This document shows, one piece after another, positions 26,476 to 34,269 of a DNA stretch of 64,000 bases. How positions within the stretch are numbered: position 1 is the first letter of the stretch; each line of letters starts with the position of its first letter. The notes under the pieces were generated by a model that saw only the letters and a list, made by a program, of their open reading frames with translations, did not search any database and was not told where the DNA came from. Source of the stretch: a bacterium. GTDB lineage: Bacteria; Hinthialibacterota; Hinthialibacteria; OLB16. Location: contig JAJVIK010000016.1 of NCBI GenBank assembly GCA_022072055.1, forward strand, positions 62,001-126,000, in the 5' to 3' direction. The position numbers and the translations under genes are program-made.

Positions 26476-28350
26476 TTATCCTTGCAGCAGGGTGAGGACC
26501 GCCTGCGGCTGGGCGTTGGCCTGCGAGAGGACGGAAACCCCGGCCTGCACGAGGATCTGGTTCCGCACAAAGCGCGTGGTCTCCAGCGCGATGTCCGCGT
26601 CCCGAATCCGGGACTCCGAGGCGGTCAGGTTCTCCGCCGCCACGCCCAGGTTGGCGATGGTGGCCTCCAAGCGATTGGTGAACGCGCCCAGCGCGGAGCG
26701 CTGTTCGTTCACCTGGCGGATGGCCTCGTCCACGATGGCCAGGGCCTGGTTGGCGCCGGTCAGGGTGGTCACATTGATCTGCGAGACTGTTCGCGCGTTC
26801 CCGTTGGGCTGGGTTTCATCGACAAAGCCCAGGTTGTCGGCGCGCAAGTCGCCGAAGGCGATCCGGGTTCCCTGTCCCGCGTTGGCCCCGATCTGGAAAT
26901 GCAGCGAATTGTTGACCGAGGTGATCAGGAAGTTCCGGGTGGTCCCGCCCGCCAGATCGATGGTCGCGCCAAAGTCCAGGAAGACCGTTTCGCCCGAGGG
27001 AGCTCCGGCGGCGATGCCGCTGCGGAAGCGCACGCTCTGGTCGCCGTTCTGGAAGGTGACCACCTGACCGTTATCGAGCGAGGCGGTGTAGGACTGCGCC
27101 ACGATGGTGACCAGGTCGGTTCCGGCGGTGATCGTGGACCCCAGGGTGAAGGTGATTTGGGGCTGAACCTCGCGCGGATCGGTGGGCGCGGGGCCTTGCG
27201 CGGTGACGGTCTGGCCGGCGACCACGGTGACCGCCGGACCGCCGCCGAAGGTCAAGACCCCGTCGTTGGCGTTACCCGCCGTGCGGACATTGTTCACCGA
27301 GGTGAATTCCACCGCGCCGCCGCCGCCGTTGTCGTCGATCGTGAGCGAAACCGACAGGTTGTTCGAGCCGGTCGAGCCCGCGGTGACCACAAACTGCCCG
27401 GTGGTGGCGTCGTAAGAAGCCGTTTGCCCCGCGCCGAGCGTGGTGTTCAAGGTGGTCAGGATCCCGGAGGCGTTGATGCCGCCCGAGGCCACGGTGAACG
27501 CTTGGGTGTAGCTGGTGCCGTTCACCCGCGTGCCGCTGAAGGTGATCACATCGGCCGTGCCGAGCGTGAAGGTTCCCCCGGAGCCGTTGTTGAAGATCTG
27601 GCCGATCAGGTTGGTGGTGGAGCCCGGGATTGTCCCGGAGCCGTTGCTGATGCTACCGGTGGTGGAGACCACCCTGGCCGCGGCCGCGCGGACATTCGAC
27701 AGGACCAGCTCATAGGTTCCGCTGTCGAAGGTGGAGCCGGTGAGGTTGGTCGCCCCGCTATTGTTGACTCCATCGGTCCCGACGGAAAAGGTTTCCGATC
27801 CGGCGGCTGTCTGGTTGACCGTGAGGAAGTGGATCCCGGAGGAAAGCGTGCTCCGCCCGGGGCCGGCGGTGACTTCCACGCCGAGGCTCGATCCGCCGGT
27901 GATGGTCGCGGTGTTCGAGTTTTCGCCGTTGAGCAGGCGCCGAGTGGCGTACTGGGTGTCGTTGCCGATCCGGGTGATTTCGGCGATGGAGGTTTCGATT
28001 TCGTCCTGGATCGCCTGGAGCGCCACGCTGTCATTGGTGCCGGTGTTGGCGGCTTGAATGGCGAGGGTGCGAATGCGCTGGAGGCGGTTGGTGGTTTCGG
28101 TGAGCGCGCCTTCAGCGGTGTTCACCAGGTTGATCGCGTCGTTGGCGTTTTCGACCGCGCGATTGAGGCCGTTGATCTGGGCGCGGAGGTTTTCGGAAAT
28201 CGAAAGACCCGCCGCGTCATCGGAGGCGCGATTGATCCGCAAGCCGCTGGAGAGCCTTTCGAGTGTACGCGCCAAATCCCGCGAGGTCACCGAAAGGTTC
28301 CGGTTCGCGTTGATCGCACTGATATTGTTATTGATTCTGGTGAGGGCCAT
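26476..28350 (-). CDS. Flagellin 2
   Basis: A 624-residue flagellin paralogous to flagellin 1 in tandem. D0/D1 ends are conserved (MALTRINNNISAINANRN at the N-terminus, ETTRFVRNQILVQAG near the C-terminus). Its central region shares long near-identical blocks with flagellin 1, for example GGINASGILTTLNTTLGAG, but differs in others, so the pair looks like a duplication with patchwork divergence. I use ATG 28350, six bases after GGAGGA; ATG 28353 and TTG 28356 are alternatives. The final residues are QAVLTLLQG. Confidence 0.96.
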   Translation of the reverse strand: MALTRINNNISAINANRNLSVTSRDLARTLERLSSGLRINRASDDAAGLSISENLRAQINGLNRAVENANDAINLVNTAEGALTETTNRLQRIRTLAIQAANTGTNDSVALQAIQDEIETSIAEITRIGNDTQYATRRLLNGENSNTATITGGSSLGVEVTAGPGRSTLSSGIHFLTVNQTAAGSETFSVGTDGVNNSGATNLTGSTFDSGTYELVLSNVRAAAARVVSTTGSISNGSGTIPGSTTNLIGQIFNNGSGGTFTLGTADVITFSGTRVNGTSYTQAFTVASGGINASGILTTLNTTLGAGQTASYDATTGQFVVTAGSTGSNNLSVSLTIDDNGGGGAVEFTSVNNVRTAGNANDGVLTFGGGPAVTVVAGQTVTAQGPAPTDPREVQPQITFTLGSTITAGTDLVTIVAQSYTASLDNGQVVTFQNGDQSVRFRSGIAAGAPSGETVFLDFGATIDLAGGTTRNFLITSVNNSLHFQIGANAGQGTRIAFGDLRADNLGFVDETQPNGNARTVSQINVTTLTGANQALAIVDEAIRQVNEQRSALGAFTNRLEATIANLGVAAENLTASESRIRDADIALETTRFVRNQILVQAGVSVLSQANAQPQAVLTLLQG

Positions 28351-28622
28351 CATCAATCCTCCCTGACTGATGGGTGCTAAGTCCGAACCGCCGCGCGGTC
28401 CTCTATGTGGTCAGTAGCCCCCAGGAACCGACCTCATTTGCGGCGAATACTGCCCGAAGGACTTGTGAGAACCCGCTTCCTCGACCTCCTGTCGAGGGTC
28501 CGCTTTTCGGTCTGCCGCTACGTGTGCGAGGGGTTGCCTCGATTTCTTTCGGCCTCTCCGATTTGCGGTGTCGGCTTCCTTCAAGCCCTTTCAGCGTGGT
28601 GGTGTCCATGCTGACTGTGGGT

Positions 28623-28650
28623 AATTTAGCGTATGCCGCGAATCTGTCAA
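28623..28650 (-). promoter_or_regulatory. Sigma-70-like promoter reading toward flagellin 2
   Basis: On the minus strand, TTGACA (perfect consensus), 16-base spacer, TAAATT. Start of transcription would be near 28615. Confidence 0.5.
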
Positions 28651-28795
28651 GAGGATGATTTTTATTTTTCCCCGTCTTTGTCGCTTTGCCTGATCCCAGT
28701 TCCCTTAAATTGTTCAACTTACGCCCCAAAATCTTTTTTTGGCGGCAATGGGGTTTTCGGCAGTCTTGGGGCGAAACTGATGCCCTTTTTTTCCG

Positions 28796-28824
28796 TTGAC
28801 CGGGACGCGGGAACATGGGATAAT
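28796..28824 (+). promoter_or_regulatory. Sigma-70-like promoter of prepilin 1
   Basis: TTGACC, 17-base spacer, GATAAT, preceded by a T run. It lies about 50 bases before the prepilin 1 start. Confidence 0.7.
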
Positions 28825-28875
28825 AGTGGTAATCTTGTTCCTGTATTTCATCGTCCAATCCCAGGAGAACCCGTC

Positions 28876-29655
28876 ATGTCCCTATCCATCCCCTCTCCCA
28901 CCGGCCGCCGAGTGGCCGGGAGAAGCGCATCCCACGGTTTCACCCTCATCGAGTTGTTGATAGTGATTGCCATTATTCTGATTCTGATCGCGATTGCGTT
29001 GCCGAACTTTCTGGAGGCGCAGGAGCGCGCGCGCGTGGCTCGCGGCAAGGCGCATCTGCGAGGGATGGAAACCGCTGTTTTCTCCTTCATGACGCAGTAC
29101 GGTTTTCTCTATTCGGATTACAACGATCCATTCCTTGTGAAGCTTAAGACCCGCAATCGTGGAAGTGGCAATCCGAACCTCCCGTGCACCGTGGATGCTC
29201 CGAATCCTCCCTCCAATGGGGGGCTCAGCTTCGAGACGGGTGAATTCCAAAAGAACTTCTATGCACCATCCGTCCATTGCCCCCTGACCACACCCGTGAA
29301 GTTTATCGACTCGGCATCCACCGTGGACCCGTGGTCGGATGGGACCGTACCCGTGGGATTTGATTCACGCTATATCCAGTTCGGGGGTGGCGGGGACAAC
29401 CCCAAGGGCATCGTCTATTCAGCCTATTTCGTTTCCGGACCGGACCGGCGCGCTGGGGATTGGGTTCGCGGAAATGGAGTGGTGGACTGGGGTGGGGATG
29501 GTTGTATGGATGGGCTTCCGTATAGCCCCACTAATGGCACCACCAGCCGGGGAGAGCTCTGGGTGGTGATGGGAGATTGGGCCCAGCTGGTTACGACCCT
29601 GGAGCTTCCGTGCGGCTCGGCGAAACGAGAATATGGGATACAGAAAACCTATTAA
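28876..29655 (+). CDS. Type II/IV prepilin-like protein 1
   Basis: A 259-residue pseudopilin-like protein. The prepilin peptidase site is HGFTLIELLIVIAI, with cleavage expected after the Gly, followed by the hydrophobic helix IILILIAIALPNFLEAQ. The globular C-terminal part has VDPWSDGT, GGDGCMDG and SPTNGTTSRGELW motifs seen in the prepilin-like families of Planctomycetes, Lentisphaerae and allied phyla. CAGGAG lies about 8 bases before the ATG. No secretion ATPase or platform protein is nearby, so machinery must be elsewhere. It is followed by a terminator and a paralogous gene. Confidence 0.9.
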   Translation: MSLSIPSPTGRRVAGRSASHGFTLIELLIVIAIILILIAIALPNFLEAQERARVARGKAHLRGMETAVFSFMTQYGFLYSDYNDPFLVKLKTRNRGSGNPNLPCTVDAPNPPSNGGLSFETGEFQKNFYAPSVHCPLTTPVKFIDSASTVDPWSDGTVPVGFDSRYIQFGGGGDNPKGIVYSAYFVSGPDRRAGDWVRGNGVVDWGGDGCMDGLPYSPTNGTTSRGELWVVMGDWAQLVTTLELPCGSAKREYGIQKTY

Positions 29656-29684
29656 CAGCCTGAGCTTTCCTTCAGCCTCAGAAT

Positions 29685-29721
29685 CCCCAGGATCGGTTCA
29701 GGTCCTGGGGGTTTTCTTCTT
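29685..29721 (+). terminator. Rho-independent terminator between the two prepilin genes
   Basis: Perfect 8-bp stem CCCCAGGA/TCCTGGGG with a 10-base loop, followed by GTTTTCTTCTT. Confidence 0.85.
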
Positions 29722-29738
29722 CCACCCCCATTTTTTGG

Positions 29739-29767
29739 TTGACCCCCGAGAGGGGCGGTGAAACAAT
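29739..29767 (+). promoter_or_regulatory. Sigma-70-like promoter of prepilin 2
   Basis: TTGACC, 17-base spacer, AACAAT, preceded by a six-T run as in the prepilin 1 promoter. It sits directly after the terminator of prepilin 1, so the second copy is independently transcribed. Confidence 0.6.
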
Positions 29768-29815
29768 CCGATCCTCACTCATCCCTTTTACCATTCCGCT
29801 GTGGGAGGCTCCACC

Positions 29816-30592
29816 ATGAACCGAACAGACTGGCTCGCTCCAAAGACCGGCTCGCCGGGATTCCGGCGGAAACACGCCTTCACCCTGATCGAGCTGCTGA
29901 TCGTGATCGCCATCATCCTGATCCTGATTGCGATTGCCCTGCCGAACTTTTTGGAGGCGCAGGAGCGCGCGCGCGTGGCCCGGGCCAATGGGCACCTGCG
30001 GACCATGGAAACCGCGGTCTTCGCATTCCAGACCCAGTATGGGTTCCTCTACTCGGATTACTTCGATCCGTTCCTGGTCATGTTGAAGACCCGGAACAGA
30101 GGGACAAACAATCCGAATTTCCCCTGTCCGACCGCCGCGCCCAATCCGCCCAGCAAGGGTGGTCTTGATTTCCCAGGATCAGGCGAGTTCCAGAAGAATT
30201 TCTATGCCCCCTCCGTGCACTGCCCGCTCACCACTCCGATCAAGTTTGTCGATGCCGCGTCCACGGTGGACCCTTGGTCGGATGGAACCGTGCCCGTGGG
30301 GATGGATTCGCGGTACCTCGGACTGAGTGGAGATGACCCCAAGAAGCTCATCTACTCGGCGTACTTCGTCTCGGGTCCTGACAGGGTTCCCGGAGACTGG
30401 CAGCGCGGGACAGGCAGCGTCGATTGGGGTGGGGATGGCTGTATGGATGGGACTCCCTACAGCCCCACGAACGGCACCAAGAGTCGTGGTGAGCTTTGGA
30501 TGGTGATGGGAGACTGGGCTCATGTGGTAGACGTGACTGAACTACCTTGCGGATCCGCGAAGCGGGAATATGGACGTCAAAGAACCTATTGA
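29816..30592 (+). CDS. Type II/IV prepilin-like protein 2
   Basis: A 258-residue paralogue of prepilin 1, alignable over nearly its full length. The cleavage site is HAFTLIELLIVIAI: the residue before Phe is Ala instead of Gly, which prepilin peptidases tolerate less well but accept. The C-terminal part repeats VDPWSDGTVPVG, GGDGCMDG and SPTNGTKSRGELW. GGGAGG lies 8 bases before the ATG. Its stop overlaps the convergent toroid gene by 7 bases. The tandem arrangement points to a recent duplication with its regulatory region. Confidence 0.9.
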   Translation: MNRTDWLAPKTGSPGFRRKHAFTLIELLIVIAIILILIAIALPNFLEAQERARVARANGHLRTMETAVFAFQTQYGFLYSDYFDPFLVMLKTRNRGTNNPNFPCPTAAPNPPSKGGLDFPGSGEFQKNFYAPSVHCPLTTPIKFVDAASTVDPWSDGTVPVGMDSRYLGLSGDDPKKLIYSAYFVSGPDRVPGDWQRGTGSVDWGGDGCMDGTPYSPTNGTKSRGELWMVMGDWAHVVDVTELPCGSAKREYGRQRTY

Positions 30593-32649
30593 CCGTCAGT
30601 CTTTCCGGCGGACTGGAGGACTCCTCCCTTGACGAGGGGGAACCCCTCCAGGTCGAGGGCGTTCACATTCACCGCCCCTTTGTTCCAGGCGAGGGTCCCG
30701 GGCCCCATGCGCTCGATTCGTACCGAGCCGCCGGGGAGGGATAGGGAAAGCGGGGCGGGGTCGCCATAGTAAGCGGCAACCCAAAGTCCAGCGGCGGGGT
30801 CGCCATACAGCAACGCTGGAGCCTTCCCGCACTCAAGGGTCGCGCCCGCCAGCTCGATCCGCCCCTGTGAATTCTGGCGCGCCATCGGGCTTTCCAGCAT
30901 TGGCCAGCCCAGATCGCCGTTCTCGTTCCAGCGCCGGAGCAACCGCCACTCCATGAGGTCCACCTCAAGGCCGAGGGTCTTGCCTTCGCGGGCATATTCC
31001 AGAACCCACGGGCGGCGCGCGTCATCACGGTAGCTGGTGAAGGGCGGCGCGACCTCATCGCGCACAGTTCCCCCGGCGACTTCCCGCGCAAAGGAACGGG
31101 CATCCGGGTGCGCGCTTTGATCGGCGACCTCCACATAAAAAGCGCATTGCGGCTGGCCGCGATAGAAACGGCTGCCTCGGTCCAACTCCCCAAAGGTCTT
31201 TTCCTCCCCCAGGTAGTTGTACATGTCCAGATACAGTCGCCCGTCCTTCTCGGCGATCCGGATCGGGGAGTCATATCCGAGTTCGGTGATCGACAGCGGG
31301 AGCAGCGCGATCCGCGCGGGGGGAGTCTCAATCACCATGACCTTGCCGCGCTCGACCCGATGGGGGAGCTGGGTCACCTCTTCATCGCTCACCCAGATTC
31401 GCGAGACCCTCTTCCGGTCGAGCCAGACCAGGGAGGCGCGCGCGCTGGCGAAGCGGTGACGGCTCGCGGGGGCGAGGCTGTCGGGGGTTTCCGCCTCGCG
31501 CGGGGCATACACCCCAATCGCGCGGTTCCCCTGTTGGACCCCGAGGAACTTTCCATCATCGAAGAAGGACCCATCGATGCCGAAGGCGCTCTTTGGGGGA
31601 ACCTCCTTTTCAATCGAATCGTTCATCGAATAGCGCGCGAAGATCATCGCGGTTCCGGTAGGGTCCCCGCCATACACCTGGATCACCAGTGGGTTGGTCT
31701 GACGGCTCACCTCGCGGCTGGCCAGCCCCATCGAGAAGGAGGGGGTCAGGTAGGTCGAGGCCCCGATCCGCCAATCGGAATGCGCGGTCTCCTCCAAGAA
31801 GAACGGGAGCTTCTCCGGGCGCGGCACGGTTCCGATCCAATCGGGTACGATTCCCTCCTCGATCCAGGTCTGGAGGAGTTCGGAGTAAGCGCGGCTGCTG
31901 GGCTGAAGAGTGGGGTAATAGGCGCGACTGTAGGGTCCCGCGAGACGCCCGGATTGCGGATGGAGGTGAAGCGCCACGCTGAGCCCGAGGCGCGTGGCCG
32001 CAAGCTCGGCCAGCAAGCGGGTGGCGGGGTCCTTCACATAACGTCTCAGAAGGTGCAACGCCTTGAGGGTCACCTGGGTGTAGGTCGGGCTGTTGAACTC
32101 GAACACATTCCCATTCTCGGCGATCAAACGAAAGAACTCGCGGAACCGTTTGTAACCGCGCTCGGCTATAACCCTGTCCTCCAGGAGCTCCCCTCCCAGG
32201 CACGAGTTGGCGCAGTCCATCGCGGCGATGTTGGTGTAGGTGAGAGCCACATCCATGTCGCGGATCTCCTCCAGTCCGAGACGGATGCTTTCTTTGGCGC
32301 GGTTCCGGAGGTCCTCCGGTAAGGTCTCGCCATGATCGTGGAGGAGAGGGATGAGGTGGGTGAGAACGAACTCGACCGAATTGACATCCTGAATCGCCTT
32401 TTGGTTGCTTTCCCAAAGGAAGTTTCCGCGATGCGCGGCCCCGATTCGGGTCTCCTGGCAATCCAGGACCGCGTTCAGGAGTTCCACGGACCGGTTCTTC
32501 TCGGACTGTCCGCCTTGATCCAGGAGACGTCGCGCCTGCTCGGCGGCGTGACGGACCGAGAAGTTCTCCGAAAGACTGAGGTCCGCGGCAAAGGTCCCCG
32601 GGACTGAAAGCAGCATCAACTCAAGCAGGATCCAACCTGAAACCCTCAC
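30586..32649 (-). CDS. Secreted protein with alpha/alpha-toroid and beta-sandwich layout, lyase-like
   Basis: A 687-residue exported protein starting at GTG 32649 with GAGGAG about 8 bases upstream; the signal peptide ends near VPGTFAAD. The first half is helical, with FEFNSPTYTQVTLKAL and GPYSRAYYP, a pattern I associate with uncharacterised alpha/alpha-barrel proteins that resemble polysaccharide lyases. The second half is beta-rich. No catalytic residue can be assigned. The frame is open far upstream into the neighbouring gene, but that part is a shadow. It lies 20 bases downstream of the multi-pass membrane protein, suggesting a shared transcript. Confidence 0.65.
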   Translation of the reverse strand: MRVSGWILLELMLLSVPGTFAADLSLSENFSVRHAAEQARRLLDQGGQSEKNRSVELLNAVLDCQETRIGAAHRGNFLWESNQKAIQDVNSVEFVLTHLIPLLHDHGETLPEDLRNRAKESIRLGLEEIRDMDVALTYTNIAAMDCANSCLGGELLEDRVIAERGYKRFREFFRLIAENGNVFEFNSPTYTQVTLKALHLLRRYVKDPATRLLAELAATRLGLSVALHLHPQSGRLAGPYSRAYYPTLQPSSRAYSELLQTWIEEGIVPDWIGTVPRPEKLPFFLEETAHSDWRIGASTYLTPSFSMGLASREVSRQTNPLVIQVYGGDPTGTAMIFARYSMNDSIEKEVPPKSAFGIDGSFFDDGKFLGVQQGNRAIGVYAPREAETPDSLAPASRHRFASARASLVWLDRKRVSRIWVSDEEVTQLPHRVERGKVMVIETPPARIALLPLSITELGYDSPIRIAEKDGRLYLDMYNYLGEEKTFGELDRGSRFYRGQPQCAFYVEVADQSAHPDARSFAREVAGGTVRDEVAPPFTSYRDDARRPWVLEYAREGKTLGLEVDLMEWRLLRRWNENGDLGWPMLESPMARQNSQGRIELAGATLECGKAPALLYGDPAAGLWVAAYYGDPAPLSLSLPGGSVRIERMGPGTLAWNKGAVNVNALDLEGFPLVKGGVLQSAGKTDGQ

Positions 32650-32669
32650 GGATCGTCTCCTCGAATGAA

Positions 32670-34013
32670 TCAAGCCGAATCCCCGCCCGCATGGTAGGGG
32701 TCGGCGGCTTTCCGGAAGTGGTAGTGGGTGATGATCGCCCCGGTGATGATGAAGAGGACCAGATAGTAGATGTTGAAAACCAGCTCGTTCCGGTTTGAGA
32801 GCGGTCCGGTGACCAGTTGGGCGAGAATGTTCTGGACAATCAGGACCAGCCAGACGAGGAAGAAGGAATGGGGGAGCGGATCGCCCGCGTGGCCGCTCGG
32901 ATGCGGAGTTTTCCAAACCCGGATGGCCAAGGCCGCGATGGCAAGAAGCATCAGCGGGCCGATCACAAACCAGAACTGCCGCTCCCAGTAGTCCTCGTTC
33001 CCCAGATAGATGTTGGCCCAGCCCTTGAGGCCGTTCTGGATCGAGAGGCCGAGACCATACACCAGCCCCAGATAGGCCCCGAAACGCTCCAAGTTCGGAC
33101 GGGTGTTCACGAAGGCGGGCGCCTGATTCGCCGCTTCCTCCGGGGACATCCTTCGGTTGACCAGGTAGAAGGCCACGCCATAGGCGATGCCGATGCTGAT
33201 ACCGCCGGAGGACTCCCAGCAGCGCCACCAGTTGAAGTTGACACCCGGCCAAACTCCTGGAGCCCATTTCCAGTTCTGACAGGCGGCCCAACCGATGCCG
33301 TTGAGTCCCCCCACGGTCACAATCAGGAGAACATTCTTCCAGTCGCGCCGAGCGAGCTCGAAGCCCAGGAAGCCGAGATACAGTCCGAGGTGAGTGATCG
33401 CGTTGCGGTTGTCGTTGATCAGCCGCCTCAAGTTGGGGTTGGTTTCCAAATCCTGGTAGCGGTCCGCGATGCTGGAATGCAGCGGAAGGAAGAGGTCGGG
33501 GAGCTGGTTGAACAGAAAGCGCGCGAGGATCACCCCGCAGACACCGGCGGCGATTCGCGCGACCCAGTGCCAAGCTCGGAAAGGCTGCTTGGGGCCGCAC
33601 CAAGCTAAGAGGCAGGCCCCCAGCCCGGCCCAAGGGACCCCGGCGATGAACAGCCAGAGAAACCCATAGGCGGGGGAGATCGGCAGGAATTCCCCCTTGC
33701 TGTAGTTGGTCTGGAGACGACCCTCGAAGAAGCTCGACCACTGCATCCAACCGCGGTTCCCGGAGAACCCAATCCCGACAGTGAGCGCGAAGATGATCCA
33801 CGCCGAGGCGTAGCGACGGGTCTGAACCGGGCTTGAGTCTCGAGCGATGAACCACCAGGCCGCGCCCCACAGGACTCCGGCGAAGATGCAACCGGAAGAC
33901 CCGCCATAGCCGGAAGACCCGCGCACCGCCCAGCTCATCCCTCCCAGCGCGGCGAACAGGAGGGTGGGGAGAAGCAGGTCGTGTATCAAGTCGGACTTAC
34001 GGTTTTCGGTCAT
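32670..34013 (-). CDS. Multi-pass membrane protein of unknown function
   Basis: A 447-residue integral membrane protein with about eleven hydrophobic segments. Notable conserved-looking pieces are GGMSWAVRGSSGYGGSSGC in the first helix pair, FSGNRGWMQW and WRCWESSGGISIGIAYG, rich in Gly, Trp and Ser. Similar proteins are found near carbohydrate genes in Planctomycetes-like genomes, but no function is known to me. It precedes the toroid protein in the same direction with a 20-base gap. It could be a transporter; nothing in the sequence proves this. Confidence 0.65.
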   Translation of the reverse strand: MTENRKSDLIHDLLLPTLLFAALGGMSWAVRGSSGYGGSSGCIFAGVLWGAAWWFIARDSSPVQTRRYASAWIIFALTVGIGFSGNRGWMQWSSFFEGRLQTNYSKGEFLPISPAYGFLWLFIAGVPWAGLGACLLAWCGPKQPFRAWHWVARIAAGVCGVILARFLFNQLPDLFLPLHSSIADRYQDLETNPNLRRLINDNRNAITHLGLYLGFLGFELARRDWKNVLLIVTVGGLNGIGWAACQNWKWAPGVWPGVNFNWWRCWESSGGISIGIAYGVAFYLVNRRMSPEEAANQAPAFVNTRPNLERFGAYLGLVYGLGLSIQNGLKGWANIYLGNEDYWERQFWFVIGPLMLLAIAALAIRVWKTPHPSGHAGDPLPHSFFLVWLVLIVQNILAQLVTGPLSNRNELVFNIYYLVLFIITGAIITHYHFRKAADPYHAGGDSA

Positions 34014-34269
34014 GGCGGGCCTCCGTTCAGGACAATGGGGCGGGGATGTCTATCCCCGCGCGCCGCTGGAGCTCGGGAAGATGTCGGACACCGGGATGGT
34101 TCCAGGCATGGGGGGATGTGTCAACCGAAACACGGCAACCCGGGGATTAGGCGGGAGACCCCTTCATCGGAGCGTGCGCCGGCGGCGAACGCATGAAATG
34201 AATTGCATCGGATTGGAGGGATTGGCTGTGTCTCTAAGCCCTTGTTCATGGCGCCATTCGCAGTCCCGC

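Larger units (their letters stand above)
28351..28875. other. Divergent control region between flagellin 2 and prepilin 1
   Basis: No gene seen. It holds two outward promoters, one for each side (next entries). The flagellin 2 side would have a leader of about 260 bases, long enough for leader-mediated control, but no known riboswitch is recognised. The part around 28650-28790 is clearly more AT-rich than its surroundings. Confidence 0.55.

Noticed and set aside
26482-28380. 632-residue plus-strand frame opposite flagellin 2
   Set aside because: Antisense shadow of a certain flagellin, with Gly/Arg-rich composition typical of GC-driven frames.
32650-33891. Extension of the toroid protein to an 1101-residue frame
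   Set aside because: The extra part runs antiframe through the well-supported multi-pass membrane gene on the same strand and has no protein-like character. The GTG at 32649 with a ribosome site and signal peptide explains the true start.
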